NCBI GenBank assembly: GCA_900542185.1
Contig: UQMZ01000014.1
Location: 1 to 64,000, forward strand
Direction of reading: 5' to 3'
From: an uncultured Bacteroidales bacterium
GTDB lineage: Bacteria; Bacteroidota; Bacteroidia; Bacteroidales; Muribaculaceae
Length of the DNA stretch: 64,000 nt
Shown: piece by piece, positions 25,826 to 33,583 of the stretch
Numbering within the stretch: the stretch's first letter is position 1
Layout: each line of letters starts with the position of its first letter
Notes under the pieces: model-generated
Databases searched by the model: none
Seen by the model: only the letters and a program-made list of their open reading frames with translations
Told to the model about the DNA's origin: nothing
Program-made: the position numbers and the translations under genes

Positions 25826-26860
25826 ATGAGCACAAAAGATCTTAAGTGGTCGGAGCTTCCGTTCGGCTATGTCAAGGCCGATTACAATGTGCGCTGCACA
25901 TTCAAGGACGGGAAATGGGGTCCGATTGAGGTTAGCGATTCAGAGTATGTGCCGTTGCACATAGCCGCCACCTGTCTGCACTATGGGCAGGAAGCATTCG
26001 AGGGTCTGAAGGCCTTCCGCGGCAAGGACGGCAAGGTGCGCGTGTTCCGCATGGACGAGAACGCCAAGCGATTCCGGGACAGTGCCCTCGGTATCGCGAT
26101 GGAGCCGCTGCCTGTGGAGAAATTCGAGGAGATGGTGAGACTGGTCGTTAAGCTCAACGGCAATCTCATTCCTCCTTACGGTTCGGGCGCAAGCCTCTAC
26201 ATCCGTCCCCTGGAGATAGGAATGTCGGCACGTGTGGGTGTAAGCCCCGCCGATGAATACATGGTGATAATGCTTGTAACGCCCGTAGGTCCTTACTTCA
26301 AGGCCGGCTTCAAGCCCACCAAGGTGTGTCTGAGCCGCGAGTACGACCGCGTGGCTCCCAAGGGCACAGGCGCCATCAAGATCGGCGGTAACTACGCCGC
26401 ATCGCTCGTGGCCGGCAACAAGGCCCATGAGCTCGGCTACAGCGTGATGCTCTATCTCGACCCGAAAGAGAAGAAATACCTGGACGAGTGCGGCGCGGCC
26501 AACTTCTATGCCGTGCGCGACAACAAATACATCACCCCGAAGTCGGAGACCGTTCTGCCGAGTATCACCAACAAGAGCCTGCGTCAGCTGGCACGCGACC
26601 TCGGAATGGAAGTGGAGGAGCGTCACATCGCATACGAGGAGCTGCCCACGTTCAGCGAGGCAGGAGCCTGCGGCACGGCGGCAGTCTGCTCGCCAATCGG
26701 CCGGATCGACGACCTGGACAACGGCAACACCTTCACCTACGACATGAACGAGGCAGGCCCCGTCACCAAGAAGCTGTACGACACCATCCGCGCCATCCAG
26801 CTCGGCGAGATCGAGGACAAGCACGGCTGGACCGAGGTGCTTGAGATCGAGGGCGAGTGA
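25826..26860 (+). CDS. ilvE: Branched-chain amino acid aminotransferase
   Basis: IlvE is a PLP-dependent fold-type IV transaminase that exchanges the amino group between glutamate and Val, Leu or Ile. With the ATG at 25826 it is 344 residues. It has the class-IV signature, with the PLP lysine Lys185 in GTGAIKIGGNYAAS, and the conserved C-terminal segment SEAGACGTAAVCSPIGRI. Other family stretches are LHYGQEAFEGLKAFRG near residue 55 and GASLYIRPLEIG near residue 128. An in-frame start at 25763 lies within the previous gene and adds 21 unrelated residues, so it was rejected. The gene is followed by a short repeat and a convergent gene. Confidence 0.96.
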   Translation: MSTKDLKWSELPFGYVKADYNVRCTFKDGKWGPIEVSDSEYVPLHIAATCLHYGQEAFEGLKAFRGKDGKVRVFRMDENAKRFRDSALGIAMEPLPVEKFEEMVRLVVKLNGNLIPPYGSGASLYIRPLEIGMSARVGVSPADEYMVIMLVTPVGPYFKAGFKPTKVCLSREYDRVAPKGTGAIKIGGNYAASLVAGNKAHELGYSVMLYLDPKEKKYLDECGAANFYAVRDNKYITPKSETVLPSITNKSLRQLARDLGMEVEERHIAYEELPTFSEAGACGTAAVCSPIGRIDDLDNGNTFTYDMNEAGPVTKKLYDTIRAIQLGEIEDKHGWTEVLEIEGE

Positions 26861-26863
26861 GGG

Positions 26864-26910
26864 TTTAAGCTTAAAGTTTAGGTTTAAGGTTTAAGTTTAA
26901 AGTTTAGAGG
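26864..26910. repeat. 13-bp tandem repeats between convergent genes
   Basis: About three and a half 13-bp units of the TTTAAGTTTAAAG type fill the gap between ilvE and the HD-domain gene. The units are similar in composition (TTTAAGG) to the coding repeat at 12459-12539. Confidence 0.7.
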
Positions 26911-26933
26911 AATGTAAGGACAGGGGTTGGACA

Positions 26934-27473
26934 TCAACCGAACTGTTCGTGAAGCATAAGGAAGCGGCGCAGGGTATCGTCCCCGTGCCGCTTCATGCTG
27001 TTTATGACGCGGTCCAGGGGCTTTTCGGTACGGTAGTCGCCCGACTTGCTGAAGAATTTGTCGGCATAGCATATCAGCTTCTCCTCGGTGGTCTGCGGCG
27101 TCATGTCGCGGTGAGACAGAGGCAGGTTCTGGTCGATGATGTCCTGTACGGTAAGGCCGGCTCCCGTGTGGCGCTCACACACCAGTGCATGGCGCGGAAG
27201 GCCGATGGAGTCGAGCATCCCGCGGCCTATTATTCCATGACATATATAAGGCTCCGTGCCCTCGCACAGAATGTCCGGCGCATCACAACGCACGATGCCG
27301 ATGTCGTGCAGCATGGCGCCCTCGTACACGAAGTCGCGGTCGATGTCAAGACTGTGGCGGTCGGCGCATTCCAAAGCCTTGCGTGCCACTAATTCGGAAT
27401 GGGTGCGCAACAGCGCGAGCAGGGGAGACCCCTGCTCGTACCAGCGCGAATATATTGAGTCGATATCCAGCAT
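26934..27473 (-). CDS. HD-domain protein (putative phosphohydrolase)
   Basis: This 179-residue protein has an HD metal-dependent phosphohydrolase domain across most of its length. The first histidine lies in LLRTHSELVARKAL, the HD pair is in YEGAMLHDIGIVRCDAP, and later metal-ligand candidates are in CHGIIGRGML and ERHTGAG, with an Asp in CYADKFFSKSGDY. Small HD proteins of this type in Bacteroidetes are usually annotated as phosphohydrolases without a known substrate, sometimes near tRNA-nucleotidyltransferases. It is 53 bases downstream of the TonB-dependent receptor gene on the same strand. Confidence 0.88.
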   Translation of the reverse strand: MLDIDSIYSRWYEQGSPLLALLRTHSELVARKALECADRHSLDIDRDFVYEGAMLHDIGIVRCDAPDILCEGTEPYICHGIIGRGMLDSIGLPRHALVCERHTGAGLTVQDIIDQNLPLSHRDMTPQTTEEKLICYADKFFSKSGDYRTEKPLDRVINSMKRHGDDTLRRFLMLHEQFG

Positions 27474-27526
27474 AGAATTTACTTATTGGTTTGGACTACA
27501 TTTCACATATAATGCTTTTGCGTGGG

Positions 27527-30064
27527 CTACATTTCGCCGCCGTTGTAGTCCTGTTCCATCGGTTCTTCCGACGATTGCTGACGCGATTTCTTAGCCTTCA
27601 TGTTGCCGAAGCTGTACTTGATGGTCAGACGCAGGGTGCGTCCTGCACGCCAGCGCTCGCTGCGCTCTACGTATCCGATACCGTTGACGCTGTTCTTCCA
27701 ATTGCGCGAGTTGAAGATGTCGCGGCAGTTGAGCGAGAAGCTCCAGTTGCCGAGGGTCTTGCGCAGACCGGCGTCGACCGACCAGCCGCCCTGATGCGAT
27801 CCGGTGGCGGTCTTATGCTCAGAGCTGTAACGTCCCGTGGCCTGGAAACTCATTTCCCAGGGCAGCTTGACGTTGGCCATGACGCGGGCGTCCCATGCGA
27901 AGCTGTTCTGCTTCTTGCCGCTCATTGTCACCGTCTGGCCGGAAGGAGCCGTCAGCGAATAGTCCCATGCGCTGATGTGGCTGTTATAGAGGTTCACGGT
28001 CGTGGTCAGGTCGAGGTAGCCCTTGAACAGCTGGTTCTTGCCCACTAATTCGACGCCGCTGTTGATCTGGCTCGATACGTTGGCCCAGGTGGTGTACATC
28101 ACGTCGTTGTCCATGAACGAGACATGATTCATGATGTCGGACGACTGACGCAAGTAGGCCGATACCGAAATCATGTGGTATGTCCACGACTTGAGGTAAT
28201 TGAGTTCGAAACTGTTGGAATACTGCGGCTGCAGCTCTGGATTACCGTAGCTGACGGAAGTAGGGTCGGAAATGTTTTTGAAGCTGTTGAGCTGTCCGCC
28301 CCAGGGACGGCGTATGCGGCGCGTGTAGTTGATCTGCAGCTCGTTGTCGCGGGGAAGTGCCAGCGACAGATAGACCGAGGGGAACAGGCTGAAGTCATTC
28401 TTCTTGAACGGCGTCACGTCATCCTTGCTCTGGCCGTAGGTGAGGCTCCGGGCCTTGACCTGCCAAGCCTCGCCGCGAAGTCCGGCCGAATAGCTGAAGA
28501 TACCTGCCTTGCCGCCGAGAGTGAAGTAGAGGGCCGATATGTTGTTGGTGTAGATAAATCGGTTGTAGAGGGCCTGATCGAGTACGGCCGATGCCTCGTC
28601 AACGCCACGGTAGGTGGTGTTGGGCGTGTTTTCGTGGCTGTAGTTGCCGTTGAAGCCGGCCTCGACTTTCAGATACTGATTTATGACATTGGAATAGTCG
28701 ATTTTCGCTTCCCAGGAATTGGAATTGATGGGCATGTCCTGGCTGCGGTAGGAGGAGACGGTGGAGGCTTCGGCTTCCGCCTCAGCACTGTTAGAGAGCG
28801 CGGAGCCGGTGGCGGGATTGGGGCCTGCGGGATTGGAGCCGGTGGCGGGCCAGGTTTCAGTCTCCGCGTAGGAGTTGAAGCTCGGGCCTCCCCAGTGATT
28901 GTAGCTCACTACGGCATCGAGGGTGTGGGTGTCCGACCAGCGGTGGGTGTAACCGAACTCGCCGTGGGCGCCCCGGTTGTCGCTGCGGTTGCGGCTCAGC
29001 TGGAAGTCGGTGGCCCACTGGCCCGGGCGGGTGGACTCGTAGTCGCTGCGGGTGGAACCCCAGCGGTGGCCGAACATGCCGAAACCGTTGAGATAGAACT
29101 CGTCGTTGTCGGTGAGGTGGTAGGTGGCGCCGAGACGGAAGAAGATGTTGTTGCCGTGGTTGCGGCTGCGGCCGTTGCTGTGCACGAAGGTGCCGTCGTC
29201 GAAGTCACGGTTCATAAGCGAGCCTCCGTTGTTGTGGCGCATGCGGAAGCCGACGCTGGCGAAGGTGTCCCACTTGCGGGTGTTCCAGTTGATGTTGGCC
29301 GATACGTTGCCGCCGCCGCGTGTGTTGGCGCTCAGCTCGGCGCTGCCGAAGTAGCCGCCGCGGCGGTCCTTCTTCAATATGATGTTGATGATGCCGGCGG
29401 TGCCCTCGGGATTATACTTTGCCGACGGGTTGGTGATGACCTCGATGCGGTCGATGCTTTCGGCGGGAATCTGTTCCAGGATCTGGGCGCGGTTGTCGGC
29501 GGTCAGTCCCGACTCCTTGCCGTTGATCCAGACCGTGACGGAGCTGTTGCCGCGCAGCGACACCTCGCCGTCCTGGTCAACCTCGATGCTCGGGATGGAC
29601 TCCAGCAGTTCGCTTGCGCTGGAACCGGCCGAGGCGATGTTGCTGTCCACCTGGAACACCTTGCGGTCAAGCTCGAAGCGCATCTGGCTGCGGACTCCCT
29701 CCACAACCACCTCTTTCAGCAGCTTTGCGTCGTCGGCCAGGTTGACGTTACCTACACTGATGTCGGCGCCCTTGACGGTGACGGGACGTTCCTGATTGAC
29801 CGAACCGACATTGGTGATCTTCACCAGATACGATCCGTCGGGCACGTCGCGGAGCATGAAGGAGCCGTCATCGCCGGTCACACCGTTGATCTGCAACGGC
29901 TTCTTGCCCGCCGCATCCCACAGCTGGACCGTGACGAAGTCCATCGGTTCGCCCGTCTCCTTGTTATATACTTTACCTGATACATTTCCTTTTGGGTAAC
30001 AAACGCCGGACACGACAGTCACTGCGATGCCGGCAAGACATAACGCTTTTTTAGTAAATTCCAT
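27527..30064 (-). CDS. TonB-dependent receptor-like outer-membrane beta-barrel protein
   Basis: This 845-residue protein has a signal peptide (about 1-24), a carboxypeptidase-regulatory-like domain (about 27-110: VSGKVYNKETGEPMDFVTVQ), a short plug-like domain (about 115-235: LLESIPSIEVDQDGEVSLRG, then RIEVITNPSAKYNPEGTAGI) and a long barrel of the outer-membrane beta-barrel family (PF14905 type). Unlike SusC it lacks the NRGANGV signature and a SusD partner, and it is shorter. The ligand is unknown. A region of about 40 residues rich in Ala, Ser, Gly and Pro (around residue 405-430) looks like an extracellular loop insertion. It follows nhaA by 57 bases. Confidence 0.9.
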   Translation of the reverse strand: MEFTKKALCLAGIAVTVVSGVCYPKGNVSGKVYNKETGEPMDFVTVQLWDAAGKKPLQINGVTGDDGSFMLRDVPDGSYLVKITNVGSVNQERPVTVKGADISVGNVNLADDAKLLKEVVVEGVRSQMRFELDRKVFQVDSNIASAGSSASELLESIPSIEVDQDGEVSLRGNSSVTVWINGKESGLTADNRAQILEQIPAESIDRIEVITNPSAKYNPEGTAGIINIILKKDRRGGYFGSAELSANTRGGGNVSANINWNTRKWDTFASVGFRMRHNNGGSLMNRDFDDGTFVHSNGRSRNHGNNIFFRLGATYHLTDNDEFYLNGFGMFGHRWGSTRSDYESTRPGQWATDFQLSRNRSDNRGAHGEFGYTHRWSDTHTLDAVVSYNHWGGPSFNSYAETETWPATGSNPAGPNPATGSALSNSAEAEAEASTVSSYRSQDMPINSNSWEAKIDYSNVINQYLKVEAGFNGNYSHENTPNTTYRGVDEASAVLDQALYNRFIYTNNISALYFTLGGKAGIFSYSAGLRGEAWQVKARSLTYGQSKDDVTPFKKNDFSLFPSVYLSLALPRDNELQINYTRRIRRPWGGQLNSFKNISDPTSVSYGNPELQPQYSNSFELNYLKSWTYHMISVSAYLRQSSDIMNHVSFMDNDVMYTTWANVSSQINSGVELVGKNQLFKGYLDLTTTVNLYNSHISAWDYSLTAPSGQTVTMSGKKQNSFAWDARVMANVKLPWEMSFQATGRYSSEHKTATGSHQGGWSVDAGLRKTLGNWSFSLNCRDIFNSRNWKNSVNGIGYVERSERWRAGRTLRLTIKYSFGNMKAKKSRQQSSEEPMEQDYNGGEM

Positions 30065-30073
30065 ATCACTTAT

Positions 30074-30089
30074 GACCCCGCGAGGGGTC
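30074..30089 (-). terminator. Short perfect hairpin between nhaA and the receptor gene
   Basis: GACCCC and GGGGTC pair around GCGA. The hairpin lies about 30 bases beyond the nhaA stop and 10 bases before the receptor start codon. No U-run follows, so it may be an attenuating or mRNA-stability hairpin rather than a terminator. Confidence 0.4.
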
Positions 30090-30121
30090 TATAAGATTAA
30101 AATGAATTGTGTTAAAAAATG

Positions 30122-31483
30122 TCAATCGTTTTCGTCCGGCTGCGGCTCTTTGGGCAGCGAGAAGTGCAGGGCCACCCAGCCGAGGATTCCGGCGAGAAGC
30201 GAGCCGACCAGAATGCCGAGCTTGGAATCGTTCAGCAGTTCGGCCAGATGAGCGCCGGGACCCGAGAACGACAGGTTGGCGATAAACAGGGATACCGTGA
30301 ACCCGATACCGCCCAGCATGGCCACACTGGCGAGGCTGAACCAGTTGGCGCCGCGCGGCATCGGCGCCCATTTCAGCAGGATGCAAAGTGCCGAGGCCGC
30401 GAATATGCCTATGAACTTGCCTGCAACCAGGCCGACGATTATGGCCGGGGCAATGCCGTGGAACAGCTGGTCGAGACTCATGTCGCCGAAGTATATGCCC
30501 GCGTTGGCGAAGGCGAACAGCGGGATGATGATGTAATTGACCAGGGGATGCAACGAGTCCTCCATGTCCTGCAGAGGGGAGATGACCTTATCGGAATCGG
30601 ACTCTATCTCCTTCAGCCAGTTCATCTGGTCCTTGTTGAGGATGGTGCGCGAGTTCAGGCGCTCGTCCTCCTCGTGGGCGAAATGGCTGATGTTGCGGCG
30701 TATGTTCTTTATGTATTTGCTCGGGGCATACACGGGCTTGGCCGGCACGCAGAAAGCCACGAGCACACCGGCGATGGTGGGATGGATGCCGGCGTTGAGG
30801 AAGCAGAACCATACCAGTGCGCCGATGTTGAGGTAATAGAGTTTGCTGAGGATTCCCACCTTGCCGCCGACATACAGGGCTGCGAGACCTATCAGCGACC
30901 AGGCTAACAGCGACCAGCTTATGGACGTGCTGTAGAATATTGCGATGACGATGATGCCGCCTATGTCGTCCACGACGGCAAGGGTGGTGAGAAACACCTT
31001 CAGCCCGATGGGCACCCGGTTGCCGAGCATAGCAAGCACGCCGAGCGAGAAGGCGATGTCGGTGGCCATGGGGATAGCCGCGCCCGAGGCGTAGTCCGTG
31101 CCACGGGCCATGAGCCAATAGAACAGCACGGGGATGGCCATGCCACCGATGGCACCCACGATGGGCAGCAATGCGTTGCGGAAGGACGACAGCTCGCCTA
31201 CCAGTACCTCGCGCTTGATTTCCAGTCCGACCGAGAAGAAGAACAGAGCCATCAAGGCATCGTTGATGAATGCCATGATGGACATAGGCTCGCCGTGGTG
31301 GCTGAACAGGTTGAAACTGCCCACCTGCAGGGCTATCTCGTGTGTCCACAGGCTGTTGTAGATGTCGCGGGTCCAGGGCAGGTTCACCACGATCAGGGCC
31401 AGTATTGTAGCGCATATCAGGACATTGCCGCCGTTGGCATAGTTCTTTATCGTTTTGCGCGCGGTATAAAATACGGATGACAT
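30122..31483 (-). CDS. nhaA: Na+/H+ antiporter NhaA
   Basis: NhaA expels Na+ in exchange for protons across the inner membrane. The 453-residue protein has the typical 12-segment layout. The paired ion-binding aspartates are in TTLAVVDDIGGIIVIAIFYS. Other family stretches are FFFSVGLEIKREVLVGEL (about 85-102), ATDIAFSLGVLAMLGNRVP and GGIGFTVSLFIANLSF. An extra charged loop (around residues 245-290, HEEDERLNSRTILNKDQMNW) is longer than in E. coli NhaA but common in Bacteroidetes. The transposable element ends 12 bases upstream of the start codon, so whatever promoter originally drove this gene has been displaced or interrupted. Confidence 0.96.
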   Translation of the reverse strand: MSSVFYTARKTIKNYANGGNVLICATILALIVVNLPWTRDIYNSLWTHEIALQVGSFNLFSHHGEPMSIMAFINDALMALFFFSVGLEIKREVLVGELSSFRNALLPIVGAIGGMAIPVLFYWLMARGTDYASGAAIPMATDIAFSLGVLAMLGNRVPIGLKVFLTTLAVVDDIGGIIVIAIFYSTSISWSLLAWSLIGLAALYVGGKVGILSKLYYLNIGALVWFCFLNAGIHPTIAGVLVAFCVPAKPVYAPSKYIKNIRRNISHFAHEEDERLNSRTILNKDQMNWLKEIESDSDKVISPLQDMEDSLHPLVNYIIIPLFAFANAGIYFGDMSLDQLFHGIAPAIIVGLVAGKFIGIFAASALCILLKWAPMPRGANWFSLASVAMLGGIGFTVSLFIANLSFSGPGAHLAELLNDSKLGILVGSLLAGILGWVALHFSLPKEPQPDEND

Positions 31484-31827
31484 AATTACAATTTAGGCAT
31501 CGTTCCTTAAAAAATGTATACGCCAGGGTCGCAGATGTGCCTCAGCTTTAGTCTTGCAGACTCAGGAGCATAGCGGGCTATGTGACTGAGTCAAAAGGCT
31601 AAAGATGAGGTGCAGCTGCGAGTCTGTGGTAATATCTCCTTCTGACGGATTCATCTTGAACGAACCATATTTTAACATTTCATATTTATTTTGTGCCTTG
31701 TCCGGTGTCTTTTCGGTTAATTTATCCGTTCTCCTCGGTCACAGCCTCGAGGCTGCTCCCTCTGAGACCGGATAAATTCCCTCGAAAATCCACCGCCCTG
31801 GCGTTTACATTTTTTAAGGAACGATGC
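31484..31827. other. Intergenic stretch filled by a small transposable element
   Basis: The 344 bases between nhaA and the PstS-like gene consist almost entirely of the element at 31496-31828. I see no coding frame of gene-like quality and no good TAnnTTTG promoter on the minus strand for nhaA. Confidence 0.8.
31496..31528. repeat. Left terminal inverted repeat of the element
   Basis: This 33-bp repeat begins GGCATCGTTCCTTAAAAAAT and ends CGCCAGGG. It matches the reverse complement of 31796-31828 at 32 of 33 positions. The flanking dinucleotide is TA. Confidence 0.9.
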
Positions 31828-31828
31828 C
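31796..31828. repeat. Right terminal inverted repeat of the element
   Basis: This is the 33-bp partner of the left repeat, in opposite orientation. Its outermost base plus the TA target duplication forms the TAG stop codon of the PstS-like gene on the minus strand. Confidence 0.9.
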
Positions 31829-32832
31829 TATTTCAGTTCCACCCGGCGTGCCGTCACGTTGTATGGCAGGATACCGGTCATGGATATTATCTTCTGCCCG
31901 GCGAATCCAGTCACGAACACATAGAAACTGTGCAATACGTTGCTGTTTCCGGCCGTGGATATCATGTACACCTTTCTAAATAACGGATATTCGCCCGAAT
32001 TTATATAAACCTGATAAGGCATATACGCCGTCGGATCGAAGTCATTGTCGGGTGTAGGATTGCTTATCTTCATCACGTTTACCTCTGTAGTAAGGTTCGT
32101 TGCAATCGTATCGTTCTGATTCTGATAGTCTTCGTAACGTTTGTCTACCGGCACGTCCTTGGCCAGACTCAGGTCGTCGCCCAGCCATGATACGCTGATG
32201 ATGCCCAGTGCATTTTTATCTTTTTTCACAACATCGAACACCGCGGCATTGTTTTTTTGGGCAAATGCATTGGGATTGTCGGAGATCTTCGCTCCCTTGG
32301 GCATGAACTTGTCGCGCATATACGAGATCGTGGAACTTCCGGCATTGTCGAACACCAGCTTGATTGCCGTGGTATCGTTGCCTGCCAGTTCGCTCCATTT
32401 TGTCAGCTGACCGTTCAGTATCTTGCCTACTTCCGTAACGGACATGGCCTTAACGTTGTTGTCCTTGTTGGTGATCAAAGCAACGGCATCAACGGCTATG
32501 GGACGCTGACGGACCACGCGCTTCCATTTGTCCTTCATGTATTTCACCTGGTCCTTGGTCAGCTCGCGAGTCACCACGATGCACTGGGTGCCGTCTGCCA
32601 GAAGGGTGTCTATGGCCGACTGCTCGTCTACGTAGAACGGTATTATCGAGCTACCCGGGTAAGAATATTCGAAAACTTCGATTTCCTCATCGAGTATCTT
32701 CTTAAAGCCGTCGTCGCAGAACACTGTGGCTGTGCCCTTGGCGTATTCACCACGCTTGATCTTGGTGCACGATGCCATGCCGAGTCCCAATATACCAAGA
32801 AGTCCGTATATGGCTATGTTCCGTATCTTCAT
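31828..32832 (-). CDS. PstS-like phosphate-binding lipoprotein
   Basis: This 334-residue protein (ATG at 32832) has a signal peptide and the lipobox LGMASCTKIK. A PBP-like (PstS family) fold follows: ATVFCDDGFKKILDEEIEVF near the start, SVTEVGKILNGQLTKWSEL and a phosphate-loop-like DNAGSSTISYMRDKF. In Bacteroidetes such proteins often sit at the end of ExbBD/TonB operons rather than next to PstCAB. Here there is no transporter or TonB gene adjacent. The upstream in-frame start (32904) was rejected because it adds 24 residues before the signal peptide. The stop codon is formed at the junction with the transposable element, so the ancestral C-terminus may have been slightly different. Confidence 0.9.
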   Translation of the reverse strand: MKIRNIAIYGLLGILGLGMASCTKIKRGEYAKGTATVFCDDGFKKILDEEIEVFEYSYPGSSIIPFYVDEQSAIDTLLADGTQCIVVTRELTKDQVKYMKDKWKRVVRQRPIAVDAVALITNKDNNVKAMSVTEVGKILNGQLTKWSELAGNDTTAIKLVFDNAGSSTISYMRDKFMPKGAKISDNPNAFAQKNNAAVFDVVKKDKNALGIISVSWLGDDLSLAKDVPVDKRYEDYQNQNDTIATNLTTEVNVMKISNPTPDNDFDPTAYMPYQVYINSGEYPLFRKVYMISTAGNSNVLHSFYVFVTGFAGQKIISMTGILPYNVTARRVELK

Positions 32833-32990
32833 ATCCGCTTCCCTTCCTTTCTTTATATACAAGCCAACCGCCCATATATCGTATGTCTTTTTGACAACCG
32901 ACACATGGAACGGTTTACTTTATTACCATTCAAATCTTTTGTTCCTCAAGGTTTCTTTTTTATGGCGAAACCCGGGGTTATGCCTCAACC

Positions 32991-33203
32991 TCAGTTTACG
33001 CCTTTATACAGTCTGTATCCGCGCCAGATGCCGTATACGAACAGCAATGCGCCTATGATGATGCTTACCGTCTGGTTGTCAATGTTGAACACATTGAGTA
33101 TAAACAGCAGACCGACTCCCAAATATACCAGAACCATAATGATTCCGAACACCACGCGTGCCGATTTAGGCGCCGTGGGCCTGTTATCTTCCGTACCTCT
33201 CAT
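32991..33203 (-). CDS. Small two-segment membrane protein, unknown function
   Basis: This 70-residue protein has a polar N-terminus (MRGTEDNRPTAPKSARVV) and two predicted membrane helices (about 18-38 and 46-62), ending YRLYKGVN. I recognise no family. Its promoter is seen upstream, and it probably starts a transcript continuing into the PstS-like gene after about 160 bases. Similar small proteins occur in ExbB/TonB/PstS operons of Bacteroidales, but that is recollection of context rather than proof. Confidence 0.75.
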   Translation of the reverse strand: MRGTEDNRPTAPKSARVVFGIIMVLVYLGVGLLFILNVFNIDNQTVSIIIGALLFVYGIWRGYRLYKGVN

Positions 33204-33280
33204 AACTTTGTGCTTTTTGATTGTTTCTATTTTATTAACAATTGGAGAGGGATTGAGTTCATATATATTCTTTGCGCTTG

Positions 33281-33311
33281 TAAAATTAACAAAAATTTGT
33301 TAATGGTCAAA
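33281..33311 (-). promoter_or_regulatory. Promoter of the small membrane protein / pstS-like transcript
   Basis: On the minus strand TTTG (33308-33311) and TAATTTTA (33281-33288) are separated by 19 bases. The -7 box differs from consensus only in its last base. Confidence 0.6.
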
Positions 33312-33412
33312 ATCCGCACGCGAATTCCACCCGCATTCCCATGTCGATTCCTGTGCTCCCGCCGTCCGTTTCCTTCCATCACAGCCCATCATGATAGCGC
33401 GATGGTGATTTA

Positions 33413-33444
33413 TTTGGCCATTTTAAGATTTTTTTGTACTTTTG
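33413..33444 (+). promoter_or_regulatory. nqr operon promoter, Bacteroidetes type
   Basis: TTTG (33413-33416), a 20-base spacer and TACTTTTG (33437-33444) match all fixed positions. The transcript would start near 33450 and have a leader of about 130 bases. Confidence 0.8.
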
Positions 33445-33583
33445 CAGTTGATGCGATTAAAGAAAAATATCGTCAATTCGCGACCTGCATTCGCGTTTGG
33501 CGTAATTGTTTGTCTTTTAGCATATTGAAGCCGTTATGCACGTATGCGCGCATCCTATAACACCATAATCGGACTTTGTAGTA

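Larger units (their letters stand above)
31496..31828. mobile_element. 333-bp MITE-like element with 33-bp terminal inverted repeats and TA target duplication
   Basis: The element is bounded by 33-bp inverted repeats with one mismatch, each flanked outside by TA (31494-31495 and 31829-31830). That is the target-site signature of Tc1/mariner/IS630 elements. It encodes no transposase. Inside are two long imperfect hairpins: one at about 31530-31620, whose tip is CATAGC-GGG-GCTATG-like, and one at about 31717-31780 (AATTTATCCG pairing with CGGATAAATT, inner CAGCC-TCGA-GGCTG). It must be mobilised in trans. The alternative is an invertible DNA segment, but I see no outward promoter inside and no recombinase gene nearby. 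Confidence 0.75.
33204..33583. other. 380-base intergenic region with divergent promoters
   Basis: It holds the promoter for the small membrane protein (33281-33311, minus strand), the nqr promoter (33413-33444, plus strand) and an nqrA leader of about 130 bases. No other gene, RNA or repeat is seen. Confidence 0.7.

Noticed and set aside
28124..29980. A 618-residue open frame on the plus strand across the TonB-dependent receptor gene
   Set aside because: It is antisense to a well-supported receptor. It is rich in Val, Gly and Ala without any recognisable motif, as expected from a complementary frame.
31484..31830. An invertible promoter (phase-variation switch) between inverted repeats
   Set aside because: It was considered because of the 33-bp inverted repeats. 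There is no outward TAnnTTTG promoter inside and no recombinase nearby. The flanking TA duplication and internal hairpins fit a transposable element better. Not excluded.
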